Below are positions 48,767 through 59,707 of a stretch of 64,000 bases of DNA, piece after piece (the first letter of the stretch is position 1; every line of letters starts with the position of its first letter). Under the pieces are notes generated by a model. That model worked only from the letters and a program-made list of their open reading frames with translations. It did no database searches and had not been told where the DNA came from. The translations under genes were made by a program, and so were the position numbers. Source of the stretch: Chlorocebus sabaeus (taxonomy: Eukaryota; Chordata; Mammalia; Primates; Cercopithecidae); the NCBI RefSeq assembly GCF_047675955.1, contig NC_132910.1:113815143-113879142 (forward strand), written 5' to 3'.

Positions 48767-49110
48767 ATTACCTGGCTGTCTTATACATTTAAAGAGTGCA
48801 GAAAAATATTTTTAATATATGCAAATTTGTAAAAGTGATCCACATGATCTTTCTTTGAAACATGTATTAAAGGAAGTAGTTAAAATGCAAAATAAATTAA
48901 TAGAGGTACTATGGTAACAACTGCTGACAGAGAGCATTCAATTCATTTAAATATAGGATGTAATCTAAAACAGCAGTTATGGTTAGAGAAGAGAATTTTA
49001 TTGCTATAAACTGTGGCACCGTAGAAATAGTAAGGAAGGTTAGGATGTCAAAATACAGAGGACATGTGAAGACCTACCCTGCTATCTTCAGCTTTTTACA
49101 ACTTGAGACC

Positions 49111-49774
49111 AAAGAGAATTTAAAGTGATAAATAAGTTATGTAGGAATGAATGAAGTCTATAGTAGCTCTGTACAGTGCCATTTAACTACTAGAGCTAGA
49201 TACTACAATTCTTTGTACAGTTTTAGGCAAATATTGGCCACAAGTAAAATTTGCATGAGCTTGGTAAGGCATCTGGAGTTCAACATAGGGCTCTGGGAAG
49301 GTCTATGTCGTTATTTGGCTCTTCCAGCTTACTTTGTTGGCAGGGGTCTGCTGCTGAGCCCGCAGCTCTTTCAGCCCCAAAGGAGTTTCTCTTTCAGATT
49401 CGCCACATCTTGGACAAGGTGTATGTGCAGCTCTAGTGCAAAATATACCAATTTCTTCTGCAGATCACCATGACATTGAGATTGGAGGTGGTGAGAGGCA
49501 GACATAATGTCCAGCTTGTCCTCATGAATTCCAGTGCATCCTTGCTCTTTCACTCTCATCCTATCCAGCTTTCCTTCCTGGTTGTTGGCCTTGCTGACTT
49601 ACAGTGACTTCAGGTGCCTCAACAGTGTCAGAGGCAATGGCTTTCTTTCTAAAAATATCTTCTCCATGTCTCACAATTACATAAAGTCTACTGCCTACAA
49701 CAAATCCCTTATTCCGTATCACTCACACAGGTTCTGCAGCTCTGAATGAAATTTGATGCAAAATTTATAATTTT
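49111..49774. other. Unassigned, moderately GC-rich block (possible old LTR)
   Basis: The piece at 49250-49750 is less AT-rich than its neighbours. Its right end ('ccttattccgtatcactcacacaggttctgcagctctgaatgaa') has the look of an ERVL-type LTR end, but I could not assign it. Overlapping frames of 60-108 codons occur on both strands, so none is supported as coding. Confidence 0.35.
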
Positions 49775-50070
49775 AATGGACTGAATGTGTGCCCCCAAAA
49801 TTTATATGTTGAAACCCTAATCCCAGTGTGACAGTATTTGGAAGATTAGTGCCCTAATAAAAAGAGATCCGAGAGCTAGCTAGCTCTCTTTCCACCACAT
49901 GAGGACACAGCAAGAAGATGACTTTCTGTAAAACAGGAAGCCGATCTTCAACAAGGACCTGACCATGCTGGCACCTTCAGCCTCTAGAATTTTGAAAACC
50001 AAGTGTGTGTTTTTTAAACCAACCAATCTATGGTAATTTGTTATAACAGCCCGAACTGATTAACATAGTA
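49775..50070 (+). mobile_element. MaLR/ERVL-like solo LTR
   Basis: It runs from 'atggactgaatgtgtgcccccaaaatttatatgttgaaaccctaatcccagtgtgacagtat' to 'aacagcccgaactgattaacatag'. The same family is seen at 18898-19669. The middle is shortened: 'ggaagattagtgccctaataaaaag' follows the first block at once. Confidence 0.7.
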
Positions 50071-50394
50071 ACAAAGGTAGTTTCAGGGAAACAGAGCCTT
50101 AAATATGGGTTCTCTGAACAGGTTCTGTGTTTTCTCTAATCCAATCAAATTTAAAGGCATTAATGACATTGCCGAAGGAAACTGGTATAGTCCATGTCAT
50201 TCAAGGAGTTCATTTCTTAAAACAGCACCTCCAGAAACCTCTAACAAGTCCACAGATGGCAGGGCTTAGGGTAACCAATAGTTACAATTACTGAACATTT
50301 TAGAAAAAAATAGAGTACAATGGAGGTTGTTCGTGTACTTCTAAAGGCACTAGAAAACGGGTGGGAAAAATCTTTAAAGCTTCAAGCTTTAAAT
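50071..50394. other. Unassigned sequence, pre-insertion flank of the L1
   Basis: Nothing was recognised. Its last bases (50395-50403) form the left TSD of the L1 that follows. Confidence 0.4.
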
Positions 50395-50452
50395 TTCAAG
50401 CTCCATCTCAATCAATGCAAAAAAAGCACTCGACAAAATCCAGCATCCCTTT

Positions 50453-50728
50453 ATGCTTAAAATTCTTAGCAAAATCGGCATAAAAGGGATATACCTCAAT
50501 GTAATAAAAGCCATCTATGACAAACCCACAGCCAACATAATACTGAATGGGGGAAAGTTGAAAGCATTCCCTCTGAGAACTGGAACGTGCGCACTCTTAC
50601 CACTCCTCTTCAACATGGTACTGGAAGTTCTAGCCACAGCAATCAGACAAGAGAAAGAAATAAAGGGCATCCAAATTGGTAAAGAGGAAGTCAAACTGTC
50701 GCAGTTTGATGATGATATGATTGTTTAA
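50453..50728 (+). pseudogene. L1 ORF2 RT fragment
   Basis: The frame carries RT residues (AIYDKPTANIILNGGKLKAF; LLFNMVLEVLATAIRQEKEI) but lacks the normal 'RQGCP' before PLLFN. The catalytic motif reads FDDD where L1 has FADD. A stop follows within a few codons. It is inactive. Confidence 0.87.
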
Positions 50729-52297
50729 CTAGAAAATCCTAAAGACTCTTCTAGAAGGCTCCTAGAACTAGTAAAATAATTCAGCAAAGTTTCCAGATAC
50801 AGGATTAATGTACACAAATCAGTAGCTCCTCTATATACCAACAGCAACAAAGCTGAGAATCAAATCAAGAACTAAACCCCTTTTACAATAGCTGCAAAAC
50901 AATAAAATAAAATACTTAGGAATATACCTAGCCAAGGAGATGAAAGAGCTCTGCAAGGAAAACTACAAAACACTACTGAAAGAAATCATAGACAACACAA
51001 ACTAATGGAAACACATCCCATGCTCATGGATGTGTAGAATTAATATTGTGAAAATGACCATACTGCCAAAAGCAGTATCCAAATTCAATGCAATTCCCAT
51101 CAAAATATAACTGTCATTATTCACAGAATTAGAAAAAAAAATGCTAAAATTCACATGGAACCAAAAAAGAGCCTGCTTGCCACAGCAAGACTAAGCAAAA
51201 AGAACACATCTGTAGGTGTCACCTTATCTGACTTCAAACGATACTATGAGGCCATAGTCACCAAAACAACATAGTACTGCCACAGAAATAGGCACATAGA
51301 CCAATGGAACAGAATAGAGAAACCAGAAATAAACCAAATACTTATAGTCAACTGATCTTCAACAAAGCAAACAAAAACATAAAGTGGGGAAAGGACATCC
51401 TTTTCAACAATTGGTGCTGGGATAATTGGCTAGCCACATGTAGGAGAATGAAACTGGATCCTTGTCTCTCACCTTGTGCAAAAATTAACTCAAGATGGAT
51501 CAAGGACTTAAATCTAGAACTGAAACTATAAAAATTCTAGAAGATAACCCTTTTCCAAGGGTTAGAAAAACCCTTCTAGACATTGGCTTAGGCAAGGATT
51601 TCATGACCAAGAACCCAAAAGCAAATGCAATAAAAACAAAGATAAATAGCTAGGACTTAATTAAATTAAAGAGCATTTGTGTGGCAAAAGGAACAGTCAG
51701 CAGAGTAAACAGACAACCCACAGAGTGGAAGAAAATCTTCACAATCTATACATCTAACAAAGGACTAATAAACAGAATCTGCAACAAACTCAAACAAATC
51801 AGAAAAAAAAAAAAAAACCTCATCCAAAAGTGGCTAAGTACACGAATAAATAATTCTCAAAAAAAGATATGCAAATGGTCAACAAACATGTGAAAAAAAT
51901 GCTCAACATCACTAATGATCAGGGAAATGGAAACCAAAACCACAATGTGATACCATCTTACTTCTGCAAGAAAGGCCATAATCAAAACATCAAAAAAATA
52001 GTAGATGTTGGTGTGGATGCAGTGAACAGGGAACACTTTTACACTGCTGGTGGGAATGTAAACTAGTACAACAACTATGGAAAACAGTTGGAGATTCCTT
52101 AAAGAACTAAAAGTAGAACTACTATTTGATTCAGCAATCCCACTACTGAGTACCCAGAGGAAAGGAAGTCATTATACAAAAAATAAAAAAAAGATACATG
52201 CACACACAAGTTTATAGCAGCACAATTTGCAATTGCAGAAATGTGGAACCAACCCAAATGTCCATCAATCAATGAGTGGATAAAGAAACTGTGGTAT

Positions 52298-52409
52298 ATG
52301 TGTGTGTGTGTGTATATATATATGAATATATATATGAATATATATATGAATGTATATATGAATATATATATGAATATATATATGAATGTATATATGAATA
52401 TATATATAT
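52298..52409 (+). repeat. (TG)n plus 12-bp minisatellite within the L1
   Basis: A short (TG)n/(TA)n run (52298-52323) leads into six exact-length 12-bp units of GAATRTATATAT and a seventh of 14 bp, starting at 52324. The fifth base of the unit alternates A, A, G, A, A, G, A, so a 36-bp higher-order period is present. The array ends in the native L1 text GAATACTACTC at 52410. Confidence 0.97.
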
Positions 52410-52776
52410 GAATACTACTCAGCCATAAAATGGAAGGAATTAATGGCATTTACACCACCCTGGATGATATTAAAGACTCTTATTCTAACTGAAGTAACTC
52501 AGGAATGAAAAACCAAACATCATATGTTCTCATTCATAAGTGGGAGCTAAGCTATGAGGATGCAAAGCCATAAGAATGACACAATGGATTTGGGGGACTC
52601 GGAGGGAAAGAGTGGGAAGTGAGTGAGGGGTAAAAGACTACAAATAGGGTGCCGTGTATACTACTCAGGTGATGGGTGCACCAAAATCTCATAAATCACC
52701 ACCAAAGAACTTACTCATGTAACCAAACACCACCTGTTCCCCAATAACCTATGGAAATAAAAAAAAATTCAAGCTC

Positions 52777-53249
52777 AAGTTCTGGATAAGTGAATCGTTT
52801 ATGATAACCCTAAAAGAAACTGTATTTCCTGTAGCTGAAGGGCTAATATTTCTTTGAACCATATCAAAAAGTAAACTTGCAGGTGATTAACTTATGGTAC
52901 AAATTGAATTTCCAAACTCACAGGGTCTCTTAGGAAGGACAGGACCCCAAATATCAGGGCAGGTTCGTTGAAGATTCTCATAAAGCTGAAACACCCGAAA
53001 CCCTAAATTCTGCTGCCTTCTTTGCCAATGGTGGATAAAAAGCACTTCCATTTCTATCTGAGAAAATTGATTTTCCCTTGCCTAAACTGTTACAGCCTCA
53101 CCAGTAAGGAAGTTGCCTTACAAAGGATTGTAGCCTTTCTCTTAACCTAACTCCTCCATTTTTCATTGTTTCTAGAACTACAAACAGACAAATCTTAGAA
53201 GAAGCCAGAGGGTAAATGTGATACTATGATGTAATAAGAAATATATATT
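52777..53249. other. Unassigned sequence
   Basis: No feature was recognised. Confidence 0.4.
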
Positions 53250-53993
53250 TGGTTTCTGCCCCTGGGTCCTGGCACACAGCTCCTAAAACCCTTGGAATCT
53301 GCAAAGTGCTAAGTGTCTTTTTGCATGCTAACAAGAAGACTGGATGAGGGCTACTGGATAGTCTCTGGATGGAGGCTGGTTGTCAAGGGAATCAACAATG
53401 TGATTAGAGAGTGGAAATTTTCTGTCCTACTGGCAGTCCTCCAGGGAGGGATTAAGATTGTATTGAGCACCAATGGCCAATGATGTAATTAATCACGCCT
53501 ATAATCTGTCATGTAATCAATCAATCTTCCATAAAAAACAAAAAGGACAGGGTCATGGCAGCTTCCAGACTGCTAAACACATGGAGTTCCTGGAGGGTGG
53601 TGCATCCTAGGAGGACAGGGAAGCTCCATCTCCACCCAATACCTTGCCCTATGCATCTCTTCCAGCTGATTGTTCATCCATATCCTTTGTAATATAATTT
53701 ACAGTAAACCAGTAAACTTAAGTAAAGTGGTTTCCAGAGTTCTGTGAGCTACTCCAGCAATTAACGCAACCCAGAAAGAAGGTAGTGGGAACCTCCAATT
53801 GATAGCAGGTTGATGAGAAGCACAAGTCACAGTCTGGAACTTGAAACTGGCATCTGAAGTAAGGGACAGTCTTCTGGCAATGAGCACTTAGTATGTGGAT
53901 CCAATGCTAACTACAGGTAGATAGTATCAGAATTGAAATGAACTATAGAACACCCAGGGAATTGCTTGGTGTGTGAGGAAAAACTCCTACACA
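53250..53993 (+). mobile_element. ERVL-type LTR followed by a primer-binding site
   Basis: An LTR of about 740 bp starting near 'tttggtttctgcccctgggtcctgg' and ending 'ctcctacaca'. It has polyadenylation-like text near 53520-53700. Two bases later comes TGGTGTCAGAAGTG (53996-54009), close to the tRNA-Leu-type primer-binding site known for HERV-L. The LTR is therefore a 5' LTR in plus orientation, with at least a short internal stretch after it. A minus-strand frame at 53699-53887 is not a gene. Confidence 0.72.
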
Positions 53994-53995
53994 AC

Positions 53996-54013
53996 TGGTG
54001 TCAGAAGTGTTGT
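53996..54013 (+). promoter_or_regulatory. Retroviral primer-binding site (tRNA-Leu type)
   Basis: TGGTGTCAGAAGTG follows the LTR end at a two-base distance, as a reverse-transcription primer-binding site should. The match to a leucine tRNA 3' end is from memory and the last bases are changed. Confidence 0.6.
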
Positions 54014-54411
54014 GATGAGTGGTATGTGAAAGAAGGATAAAACAGAATTTGGGTATTTTTTAATGAGAAGAAAGTAAAAGCATGACCAGTAAGGAGGTAT
54101 AAAACACATCAGAGGAATTCAGGATTTTGACATTTTATGTCAACAGAAATCTGGATAGCACTGAGGAGAGTGGACCATAAAGATGTTGAGATGGAACAGG
54201 ACCCCTTATTGGGGGTCTGTTGGTCAGCTACTCATTCAAGCATGAAAATAAAGGAAACTCTTGGGTACCTTCATGGCAAAGTTCAGACACCTAGCTAGCC
54301 TTGAAAAGTAAATGAGCAACCTGATAAGCCAGAAGTTAACAATAGCTTAAAACAATAACCAAGGATGCTAAAGTCATGAGACATTTGATTTCCCATAGAA
54401 ACTAAAAATAA
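54014..54411 (+). mobile_element. Short ERVL-type internal remnant
   Basis: About 400 bp after the primer-binding site, in an internal-region position, with no frame of note. It may simply be decayed leader sequence. The internal region does not continue beyond the AluJ. Confidence 0.4.
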
Positions 54412-54672
54412 AGCCAAGCCAGGAGGATTACTTAGGGCCAGGGGCTTTAGACCAGTCTGGGCAACTAGTGAGATCCAATCTCTCCAAAATATAAAGTAGA
54501 AACATTAGCCAAGCATGGCGGTGTGCGCCTGTAGACCTAGCTATTCACGAAGCTGAGTCAGGAGGATGGCTTGAGCCCAGGAATTTGAAGTTACAGCAAG
54601 CTATCATCAGGCCACTGCACTCCAGGCTGGGTGAGAGCATGACCCTGTCTCTAAAGAAGAAAAAAAAAAATA
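54412..54672 (+). mobile_element. AluJ SINE, 5'-truncated and old
   Basis: It begins 'ccaggaggattacttagggccaggggctttagaccagtctgggcaac', missing the first 50 or so bases. The right monomer with 'gtgcgcctgtagacctagctattcacgaagctgag' and 'cactgcactccaggctgggtgag' is present. It has a clear A tail. Confidence 0.88.
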
Positions 54673-54708
54673 GAAAGAAACTAAAAATAACATCTTAACA
54701 TATAGTTC

Positions 54709-55809
54709 TGAGTTGTTTTCAGAAACGCAGACCCCACCAAATTAAAAATGCTATCCATTGGCACATAGACTTCAGATAAGAGGGAGCTGAGGAATGAACT
54801 CTAACCACTATTCTGTGTTCTAAATTTCCTCCTGAGGAGCTGGAAGGAAGTCACCCCCACAGGCAAGATCCCAGCGTTCCTTTTGTTGACCCCAAATTTT
54901 TAGACAAAACTCCACCTCCTTAACCAGTTGCAAATCAGAAAATCTATAACCTGTGGCTTCCACTTCGAGATGTCCCAACTTTTTAGTTCAAAGTAATGTA
55001 TAGCCTCCATGCATAATTTATGACTTTTCCTATAACCTCTGCTTTCTTGCCTTTAAAAAACTCCTCCCTGTAAGCCGTGAGGGAGTTTGGGTCTTAAGCA
55101 TTAGTTGCCCAATTCTCCTTGCTTAGTGCCCTGCAAGAAGTGCCTCATTTTTTTCTTTTAACCTTTTAAGTTCAGAGATACATGTGCAAGTTTGTTATAT
55201 AGGTAAACTTGTGTCATGGGGGTTTGCTGTACAAATTATTTTATCACCTAGGTATTAACTCCAGCACCAATTAATTATTATTCCTGATCCTCTCCCTCCT
55301 CTCAACCTCCACCCTCCAGGAGGCTCCAGTGTCTTCTGTTCCCCTCTCGGTATCCATGTGTTCTCATCATTTAGCTCCTACTTATAAGTGAGAATGTGCT
55401 AGGATAACTGGCCAGCCATATGCAAACAATTGAAATTGAACCCCTTCCTTACACCATATACAAAAATCAAGTCAAGATGGATTAAAGACTTAAGTGTAAA
55501 ACCCCAAACTATAAAAACCCTGGAAGACAACCTAGGCAATACCATTTTAGACACAGGAACAGGCAAAGATTTCATGACAAAACCACCAAAAGCAATTGCA
55601 ACAGAACCAAAATTGACAAAGGGGATCTAATTAAACTAAAGAGCTTCTTCACAGCAAAAGAAACTATCAGCAGAGTAAAAAGACATGAGAGAAATGTCTT
55701 CCCTACAGAATGAGGGAAAATTTTTGCCTCACTTTTTCTCACTGCAATCCTGATGTCAGTGTTTGGCTTTGCTATGCCAGGCAGGCAACCCAAGTTCAAT
55801 TTGGTAACA
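54709..55809 (+). mobile_element. ERV solo LTR interrupted by an L1
   Basis: A plus-oriented LTR from about TGAGTTGTTTTCAGAAACGCAG to the end TTTGGTAACA. A TATA-like 'gcctttaaaaaactcc' lies near 55049. The poly(A)-signal position reads 'ctgcaagaag' at about 55131-55140, where such LTRs have 'tgcaataaat', so the signal is broken. Directly after it the L1 is inserted (55148-55724). No internal region follows. The family was not named. Confidence 0.6.
55141..55731 (-). mobile_element. Twin-primed (5'-inverted) L1 in the LTR
   Basis: 55148-55398 is L1 3'UTR text in minus orientation, with polyT on the left. 55399-55724 is L1 ORF2 C-terminal coding text in plus orientation (the 'tggccagccatatgcaaacaattgaaattgaaccccttccttac' region). 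Such a head-to-head arrangement is the signature of twin priming. The TSDs are TGCCTCA at 55141-55147 and 55725-55731, and the bases that follow are also similar. Confidence 0.9.
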
Positions 55810-55936
55810 ATGTTGGTCTAGGGGAAGAAATGTCATGTCAAGCTCAAGTTATTAATATGGGCTCACTAAGGAGAGATTCCAGAACAACTAGGTCAGTAAG
55901 TGTCTGGAAGGAGCTCTAACAGTTTACTGAGTCAGT
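55810..55936. other. Short unassigned stretch between LTRs
   Basis: Nothing recognisable. Confidence 0.4.
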
Positions 55937-56500
55937 TGACAGAAACTTGGAGCCAGTGGAAGCCTTGGCAAAAATTCTCTCCTTGACCAAACTCTAGCCA
56001 AGCTCCTCTGAGCCCTCTTCCCAACTAGGCCTCAACCCTGGCTTACAAAGACTTGAGCAAATCACTAACATATTTTCTAATCCCTCAAGGCCATCTCCCT
56101 AGAATGACTCTAGTCCCGCCCAAAGTACCCACATGAGAAAATACAAAGATGCCAAAACAATTTACTGTTTTTTCCAACCAGCTCCTGAAGATAGGGATCC
56201 TGTCTCCCAGTCTCTGTGGAAGGTAGGAGCTTAAAACTTCAATCAGGCCTGTTGTCAAACCCAGATAGGTTTCACATGGACCAACTGCCCGTTCCTACTT
56301 TTTGTAATTTTTCACTTCCCTGAATCTACTGAGCCTCTGCTCACTCTCCCCATTCACTCATTCTCTAAAACACACAGTCACCGCTGTGCAAACTGAAGCT
56401 ATGTTCCATTCACACTGGATTCTTTTCTCTATTGCAGTAGTATATTACCAATTAAAATATGTTATCACGCTCACCAGTATGCAGCTGTTTATCTTCAACA
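55937..56500 (+). mobile_element. Possible ERV1-type LTR
   Basis: The segment begins TGACAGAAACTTGGAGCC and ends TATCTTCAACA. It carries a late 'attaaa' signal (56451-56456) followed by 'tatgttatcacgc...cagctgtttatcttc', as in LTR 3' ends. The length of about 560 bp suits an LTR. Pyrimidine-rich U3-like text is present. The family was not named. Confidence 0.5.
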
Positions 56501-57139
56501 GTGTAAACCAAATAAAGTTAAAATTCTAAAACTCTCTTGATATACTGTAGAGCAACAATTCTCAAAGTGTTGTCCACAGATGCCTGGTAGTCTCTGAGAA
56601 CCTTGCATGAGGTTTGCAGAATCAAAAAGTAATTTCATAATAGTACTAATACATTATTTGTTTTTTCACTGTCTTGACATTTGCATTGATGATGAAAAAT
56701 AAACTGTGAGTAGAACTGCTGACATCTTACCATGAATCACAGCAGTGGCACTAAACTGTATTAATCATCATTATATTCTTTATAACCACAAACTTGTAAT
56801 AAAAATGCCAGTTTCATTTTGAAATGTCTTTGATAAATCAGCAAAAAACCATAAAATTTTACTATTTAGTACATGTATTTTTAACATTTTGTGTATATTT
56901 CATACACATATGCATAAAGAATTTGAACTACGGGTGGTGTACATAAATGTTAATTTTTGATATTACATACTGAAACGTGTCAATATTTAGAAAATTTGCA
57001 CAACACAGAGAATCTGTGCATACTACAAAATCATGCATGAGTTAGTACTGCATTCAAAATGTAAGACAGAAAAATGTTAATATTACAGAATACAAAAGTA
57101 TCTTTACATGGCTTTATTGTCACAATAAAATTAACCTTT

Positions 57140-57485
57140 AAGAAATCACTATTGGTCCAGGAGTGGTGGCTCACATATGTAATCCCAGCATTTTGGGAGG
57201 CCAAGGTGGGAGGATTGCTTGAGCCCAGGAGTTCAAGACCAGCCTGGGTAACATGGAGAAAACCCAACTCTACCAAAAGTACAAAAATTATCTGGGTGTG
57301 ATGGTGAGCACCTGTAGTCCCAACTACTAGGGAGGCTGAGGTGGCAGGACTGCTTGAGCCTAGAAGGCAGAGTTTGCAGTGAGCCGAGATAGTGGCACTG
57401 CACTCCAGTCTGGGCAACAGAATGAGACCATATCTCAAAAAAAAAAAAAAAAGAAAAAGAAAAAGGAAAGAAAGAAATTACCATG
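57140..57485 (+). mobile_element. AluS SINE with imperfect 14-bp target-site duplications
   Basis: The Alu body is 57154-57452 and plus oriented. Flanking copies are AAGAAATCACTATT (57140-57153) and AAGAAATTACCATG (57472-57485), three mismatches in 14. The tail is an A run with GAAAA interruptions (57437-57471). Confidence 0.95.
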
Positions 57486-57751
57486 CCTCCATCTTGTGCA
57501 GTACCAATTGTCGAGTATTCACAATTATCTGAGAAGGCTATTTCAATATCTTCTCACTTTTTCCAAGTAAATATCTATGTGGATCAATTTCTTCATAAAC
57601 TCCAGCCAAAAATAACTTACCTCAAAAGATTGCACAAGATGATAGGAGAATCTAATTACCTTCTATTATGCCACATGTTAAAGAGATTTTTAAAAATATA
57701 AAACAACATGACTTTTTTCAGTATTGATTTTGAAAATTCAGTTATTTTTAT

Positions 57752-57900
57752 TAAAAACATGTATTTATGCTGACGAGTTGATGGGTGCAGCACAGCAACA
57801 TGGCACAAGTATACATATGTAACAAACCTGCACGTTATGCACATGTACCCTAGAACTTAAAGTATAATAATAATAAAAAATAATAAAAACATGTATTTAT
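57752..57900 (+). mobile_element. Very short L1PA 3' end with 17-bp target-site duplications
   Basis: 57769-57883 holds only the last 100 bp or so of a young L1 3'UTR plus a (TAA)n-type tail. It is bounded by two exact 17-bp copies: 57752-57768 and 57884-57900, beginning TAAAAACATG and ending TATTTAT. The insertion lies inside the hAT element. Confidence 0.96.
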
Positions 57901-58104
57901 ATCAATATGTAATGAGTTTAATGTTATTGAAGATTAATTAGTGATAAACATTTTTAAATTTTGACAATTTTAATATCTCTTTTGATAAATATCAATATCC
58001 CACAGTCCTTGAATTCTTCAATAATTTTTAAGACTATCAAGGGATCCTGAGACCAAAAATTCTTAGAACAAATGGGGAAGGTTTTAAAGACTCAAGAAGA
58101 TTGG

Positions 58105-58760
58105 AATGCTGGAGTAGATTTATAGTGTGTAATTAGTTCACTCATTCTCCTGAGAAGATTAAGAAGACACAACCTTCACCAAGACTGTGAGAAATACATT
58201 TGTGAGGAAAGCACCAGCATTTTTAAATAGCTGTGCTGGCCATTCTCAGTAGGCCAGAAATGACAGTGCTAACTGCTGCCCCAAGGTAGGCTCTCTAAAC
58301 TCACTGATGACAGGATCCCATAGTGACAGCAGCCAAGTGCAGACACCTAATTATCAGAGATAAAGTGGGTATTTTTACTATAATGAACAACAGAGACAAA
58401 GCAGTACTCAGAATTGATTGGTCTAGAGGAATCTTTGACATTAGCTAATAGGTTGTAGTGTCTCTAAAACAGAAATAAATGGCTGTTTATTGAAGCGTTG
58501 CTTGACTTGCATAGAAGAAAAGCTCTAGATCTGGTAAATCTGAGTCTGATTTGAATTACCACAATAGGGACTTGCAGCCCCACAAGCAAAATCCAGTACA
58601 TTCATCAGTGACAGACCCAGAGCCATCCAAACAGTCTCCTTTGAGGAAAGACCCTCTTTGCCAGCAGAAAACTAATACTGTACATCTGCTTCCTAGCCTT
58701 CATTAAAAGAATCTGTCGCCGTTTTCCAGGGTGACTATGCATTGAGGAAAGTAAAATAAA
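58105..58760 (+). mobile_element. Possible MaLR/ERV internal remnant
   Basis: The text has a GC content and vocabulary that suggest an old LTR-element internal region in plus orientation ('ctggccattctcagtaggccagaaatgacagtgctaactgctgcccc', 'aggaatctttgacattagctaatagg'). No frame is open and no motif can be pointed to. The family call is from impression only. Confidence 0.35.
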
Positions 58761-59399
58761 CAGGCTTTAAGGAGATAACTAAACACTGGCTTAAAATCGT
58801 TAACCATAAATAAAAAAATCAACAAACTAGACTATAGTAAAATTAGTATTTTCAGTTCATAAATGGCACCATTAAGCAAATAAAAATGCAAGTCACTGAG
58901 TAGGAAAGACATCTGTAACACATTGAAGCAAACCAAAATATTTCCCCAAAATATTGAGGATTGTTAATTTAAAGACATTAAAAGCACAGGGGAACACTCC
59001 ATCTCAGCCTCTATTTTCCTGATGGCGAAATATAAATCCTTTCATACTAGAAACTGCACTTGTTTATCAACCCAGAGAAGGCATCAAAGGCACCAGAGTA
59101 ATCTAGGGGCAGATTTTACAACTTTGTCACATATTCCTACCTTTTCAAAGACTTGAACTGCTCTCTCCTTTGTCTTTTCACTACATAGAATGTTTGGCTC
59201 TTTATTAAAATACTGTTCAAGCAAGGTCTCTAAGCCATTGCCTTAAAAGAGAAATACTTTTGAACTGAGGCCTTTCCTACCTGATGGGCACACCATGTGT
59301 TAATTAACTTCTGTTTTTCTTTAATTAATATGACATTTGTTTTCAGGAGAGTGTCTCAGCTAAGAACCTAGAAAAGAAAAGAAATTGCTTTCTTCCCCA
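58761..59399. other. Unassigned intergenic sequence
   Basis: No recognisable feature. Confidence 0.4.
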
Positions 59400-59707
59400 T
59401 ATCTCGAAACCAATAAGGGGATCATATCCAGAATATATTAAGAACTATCAAAGTGTTTTAAAAGATTGCCAATGTACTCTTTTTTAGTTTGACAAGAGAC
59501 ATGGATAGCCACCGACCCAAACAGGTTCTTTAGATAGCCAATAAGTATATTTAAAAGAATGCAAACTCATAAGTAATCAAAAGAAATACAATTTCAATGA
59601 GATGCCACTATTGTTGACCAGAATAGTTAATTGTTTTAAATACACAAATGTTGGCAAGAATATAGACACAGTGGTAATTTTATATATGATCATAAAACCA
59701 CCTTTAC

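Larger units (their letters stand above)
47260..49110 (+). mobile_element. HAL1/old-L1 ORF1-like region (tentative), split by an AluJ
   Basis: The plus strand is A-rich in the way of sense L1/HAL1 ORF1. The passages at 48060-48340 ('gaaaatattgctacagaattttcagc') and 48770-48860 ('cctggctgtcttatacatttaaagagtgcagaaaaatattt') match the order I recall for HAL1-type ORF1 ends. The frames are thoroughly broken. The AluJ at 48384 and its tail lie inside. Confidence 0.45.
50395..52776 (+). mobile_element. 5'-truncated L1 (L1PB-age) with 9-bp target-site duplications
   Basis: The L1 starts within ORF2 at 50404 ('catctcaatcaatgcaaaaaaagc', before the RT catalytic region) and runs to a 3'UTR and A tail at 52758-52767. 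TTCAAGCTC occurs exactly at 50395-50403 and 52768-52776, directly flanking the element. ORF2 is broken by many stops. The element holds an expanded repeat at 52298-52409. Confidence 0.94.
56553..58064 (+). mobile_element. hAT-Charlie-type DNA transposon, carrying an Alu and an L1
   Basis: The left end CAACAATTCTCAAAGTG resembles the hAT CAGTGGTTCTCAAAGTG terminus, and the right end 'accaaaaattcttagaacaaatg' the matching inverted end. The internal text 'gtaatttcataatagtactaatacattatttg..cactgtcttgacatttgcattgatgatg' is of the Charlie type. An AluS and an L1 tail are inserted within. No transposase frame survives. Confidence 0.72.

Noticed and set aside
49147..49559. Overlapping frames of 60-108 codons on both strands as a gene
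   Set aside because: Open frames on both strands, no start context, splice structure or known domain; more likely a decayed LTR.
52099..52449. A 116-codon minus-strand open frame rich in Ile, Tyr and Phe
   Set aside because: It is the translation of the 12-bp minisatellite inside the L1.
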